From positions 1,240,001 to 1,304,000 of the forward strand of contig OZ038381.1 in NCBI GenBank assembly GCA_964036045.1: a DNA stretch of 64,000 bases. The letters are read 5' to 3'. The notes under the pieces are model-generated. The model had not been told where the DNA came from and searched no databases. It saw nothing but the letters and a program-made list of their open reading frames with translations. The translations under genes and the position numbers were made by a program. Shown piece by piece: positions 61,510-64,000 of this stretch (the first letter of the stretch is position 1; each line of letters opens with the position of its first letter). Source of the stretch: Eutreptiella sp. 'Long Island Sound 2002'. Taxonomy: Eukaryota > Euglenozoa > Euglenophyceae > Eutreptiales > Eutreptiaceae.

Positions 61510-64000
61510 ATGGATCCAGGAAGAGTGGACGCCGAGGTGAACACAATGCCAGCGCCAGAGACACCGGCAAGGCCGGCGCCTGACGCTGTACCTTCGGTGG
61601 AGCCCTTACATGGGCCAATGGATACGGCGGAGGACTCCTTGGATGGCCTCCAGACGGCCTTTGGGGCCCTGTCGGTGAAGGAAATGGTCTCTCAGCCTCA
61701 GCCTGTGAAGAGGAAGAGAGGAAACGAGAGCGAGAAGGATGCTGGAGAAGGAGCAGACGAAGGAGAGGAGCAAGGGCAAGACCCGACGGATGTCCCTACC
61801 TTCGAAGGCGCACCAAGCGCTTCTGGCCTCCATGCATCACCCTCTCCCATAACCACCACACTCCCAGCCGCCGCTACATCCACTTCCACAACCAACCAGC
61901 CTATGGCAGAGGGCACAGGCTTTACTGGCATGCCTCACTACCCCGCCTATGGCATGGGCCCACCTACCACTGCGCTCCTTGAGGCAACTACTGCCAGTGA
62001 GCCGGTGGCTTCCAGCTCTGCGCCGCGTTGGTATGCGGCTGACCATCCCCATCCACTCCACGCCACGGGAACCTACATGGAAGTTCCTGGGTATGCTCCT
62101 GGGTGTACACCTGGGTATGCACCCCTGAGTGGGTTGAGGAGAGGACCCGAGTCTCTGGGAGGCAGGAGTAGAGGATCGGGAAGATCCTCCAACAGGTCCC
62201 TGACGCGGTCGGAGATCAACGAGGTGCTCCAAGGAGCCACTTCGAAAATCGTGAGCGACCTCACGCAAGAGATCAGGGAGAAACTGCAGCCCCTGATGAT
62301 CCCGTCCCATGCGTCACCTACGACAGTGGGGATGTCACCCCACCGAGTACAGGCTAACCACCTGGCGGCAGGGTTGACGAATACCCTGGGGAGCCTGAGG
62401 AGCCGACCGATGCCGACTCCTGCAGCAGTACCAAGAAGCCCATTCGTCCCGAGGACAGCCCAGCCGCCCTACAGTCACGTGACGAACTCGACGAGGGCCG
62501 AGCTGGACCAGCTGGGGCTGACAGCCCTAAGGGCTATGGTGGACGTGGAGCCTTATGGCTCCATTGATCTAGGCGGAGACCCCTCCGATGATGGGCCGCC
62601 TTCGATGACTTCTTCTTCGCCATCGGATGACGAAGACCCTGAGGACCCCGAGGACTCCAAGGGTAAGAAGAAGAAGAAGAAGAAGAAGAAGACCCGACGC
62701 CCTGAAGGACGCCGAGCTCAGGAGGCGAAGGCTATTGCCACCTCCAAGATAGTGGTGAACCTGCCTGAATTCACAGGCAAGGACCTCAGCGAGTTCGCTG
62801 AGAACTTTGGACGGTTCCTACGACTGACCGGCCAAACCCACGCGAGTGGGCGAGTGAAGTGCGACCTGCTCCTGCAGTGCTGCAAGACGAAGTACCTGGA
62901 GAAGCAGGTCAGGCAGATCGTCACCAACTCCGCCACCTTTGCCGACGTGTTGGTTGCCCTGGAGAGGCAGTACCCAACCTACGAGACCGACCTCTCCATC
63001 AGGGCCGAGATCCAGAACCTGCCCGTCCTGCCCAACAACCCCAAACCCGGCAGGGTCTCCGAGCTGTTGGCGGACCTGGACCACTGGGCTGGACGACTGA
63101 CGCCCGGTTCCTACAGCAGCGACGACCTGCTGTTTTGGTTGTGCTCCAAGCTCCCCCGTGAGCTATGGGACGAGTGCCGTCTGACGGCTGAGCGCAAGGC
63201 TAGATCCCTCCGCTACGAGGATCTATGCGTGCTGCTCCTGGAGATGGCGCTGGAGAAGGAGAGCGACCAACACCTGAACCACTACCGTCCTGGTGGTGGA
63301 GGTTCTGGAGGCAAAGGGTACCAAGGGTCCCGACCTGGGCAGGGGACTACCCCCAAACACGCCCACGCCCGCCTAATGGAGAACGTGAAGGAGCTATTCT
63401 GGTGTGATGCCAGAGATGAACAGGGCCACCTGCAGCATGCCTCCGACTGCGAGCAGCGAGACTGCTTTGTTGTCCAGGGGAAGCAGCAGGAAAAGATCAC
63501 CGGCGCCAAGGTGAAAATGCCGGATCATTACCGCTGCACCATCACGTGTGCATTCTGCGGTAAGCGGAAGCACTATGAGGACGAGTGCTACCATAAGCAA
63601 CGCCTATCGGCGAAGCTTAAGGGGGAAGATCCTGGCAAAAGCTCAGGCAAAGGTGGAGGCAAGGCCAAAGGCAACGACTCCGGCAAGGGCAAGTCGAAAG
63701 GACGTGGTCAAGGTGGTCAAGACAAGGGTCAAGGCGGACGAGGAGGAGGCGCTAATCGCCAGAACGACAACAAGAACAAGGACAAGAACGGAGGTAACCC
63801 CAACCCTAATCCAGGGGGGAACTCCGAGCCCTCTGGAGGGCAGTCTGGACCTACCACACGCTCACAGACGCAGGCCCAGCAAGAACAAGGAGCCAAGCGT
63901 GAGCATGAAGGTGGTGACGACGGCAACGCCAAGAAGAGAAGCCGTTTCATGAGGATGGCCCGCAAATTGCGGAACAAGGGGTTCGAGGTGACCTGTCCCG
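61510..64000 (+). CDS. Gag of family-2 LTR retrotransposon (3' end beyond window)
   Basis: Open from ATG 61510 to the window end (830 codons, no stop). The N-terminal 380 residues are Pro/Ser/Thr-rich with acidic patches and a Lys run from AAG repeats at about 62665-62695. The capsid-like region (about 415-600) has VVNLPEFTGKDLSEFAENF, FLRLTGQTH, YLEKQVRQIVTN, YPTYETDLSIRAEI and ELWDECRLTAERKA. A CCHC zinc knuckle CAFCGKRKHYEDEC lies at 680-693, then a Gly/Lys/Gln/Asn-rich basic tail. The layout is that of an LTR-retrotransposon Gag. The pol should follow outside the window, so gypsy or copia type cannot be decided here, though the PBS type is shared with family 1. Confidence 0.85.
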   Translation, partial: MDPGRVDAEVNTMPAPETPARPAPDAVPSVEPLHGPMDTAEDSLDGLQTAFGALSVKEMVSQPQPVKRKRGNESEKDAGEGADEGEEQGQDPTDVPTFEGAPSASGLHASPSPITTTLPAAATSTSTTNQPMAEGTGFTGMPHYPAYGMGPPTTALLEATTASEPVASSSAPRWYAADHPHPLHATGTYMEVPGYAPGCTPGYAPLSGLRRGPESLGGRSRGSGRSSNRSLTRSEINEVLQGATSKIVSDLTQEIREKLQPLMIPSHASPTTVGMSPHRVQANHLAAGLTNTLGSLRSRPMPTPAAVPRSPFVPRTAQPPYSHVTNSTRAELDQLGLTALRAMVDVEPYGSIDLGGDPSDDGPPSMTSSSPSDDEDPEDPEDSKGKKKKKKKKKTRRPEGRRAQEAKAIATSKIVVNLPEFTGKDLSEFAENFGRFLRLTGQTHASGRVKCDLLLQCCKTKYLEKQVRQIVTNSATFADVLVALERQYPTYETDLSIRAEIQNLPVLPNNPKPGRVSELLADLDHWAGRLTPGSYSSDDLLFWLCSKLPRELWDECRLTAERKARSLRYEDLCVLLLEMALEKESDQHLNHYRPGGGGSGGKGYQGSRPGQGTTPKHAHARLMENVKELFWCDARDEQGHLQHASDCEQRDCFVVQGKQQEKITGAKVKMPDHYRCTITCAFCGKRKHYEDECYHKQRLSAKLKGEDPGKSSGKGGGKAKGNDSGKGKSKGRGQGGQDKGQGGRGGGANRQNDNKNKDKNGGNPNPNPGGNSEPSGGQSGPTTRSQTQAQQEQGAKREHEGGDDGNAKKRSRFMRMARKLRNKGFEVTCP

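Overview
This is a eukaryotic nuclear window dominated by transposable elements. The evidence is one gene whose five exons are joined by GT-AG introns in compatible phase, LTR and tyrosine-recombinase retrotransposons, LINE and SINE-like remnants with long target-site duplications, many tRNA-derived repeats, and TG/CA/CT microsatellites with C/G homopolymers of 14-22 bases. I cannot name the organism from sequence alone. A microalgal or alveolate-type protist with a repeat-rich genome would fit, but that is inference.

Layout. 1-5200: mostly non-coding repeats, one weak Cys-rich ORF and tRNA-like fragments. 5221-6070: a tandem duplication of about 455 bp. 6351-8120 (-): a convincing host gene for a P-loop kinase of the polynucleotide-kinase-like type with a Pro/Ser-rich tail. 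9487-11927 (-): remnants of a tyrosine-recombinase (YR) element. 12991-18064 (-): a nearly complete YR retrotransposon with split direct repeats (A1 - gag - YR - RT - RNase H - B1 A2 - B2), inserted beside a tRNA-like sequence. 18200-22770 (-): RNase H and LINE-type reverse-transcriptase remnants, with an unidentified decayed Val/Ala/Leu-rich gene between them. 22.8-33 kb: gene-poor, with two about 115-bp SINE-like insertions flanked by perfect 20-25 bp duplications, a dispersed GC-hairpin repeat family, a 205-bp tandem repeat and microsatellites. 33001-37386 (-): a five-exon gene for a helical and coiled-coil protein of unknown function. 37915-39358: a TIR element with TA duplications and a decayed ORF. 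39.4-41.8 kb: nothing recognisable.

41.8-64 kb is a nest of LTR retrotransposons. A broken family-2 gag (42629-43918) was hit by an 'outer' Ty3/gypsy chromovirus (5' LTR at 43919). Its pol was hit in turn by a second copy of the same family (47610-58365), which has 532-bp LTRs differing at three positions, a GACTG duplication, an initiator-tRNA-Met type PBS, a PPT and open gag and pol. The outer pol breaks off at 60595, where another LTR element (family 2, gag from 61510 to beyond the window) begins.

The intact inner element has three unusual features. Gag and pol are in one frame separated by a single UAG, followed at once by a possible pseudoknot. The gag start lies inside the LTR, so the reading frame crosses the PBS. 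A Dam-like adenine-methyltransferase segment (NPPF motif) lies between protease and RT, a domain otherwise known from DIRS-type elements.
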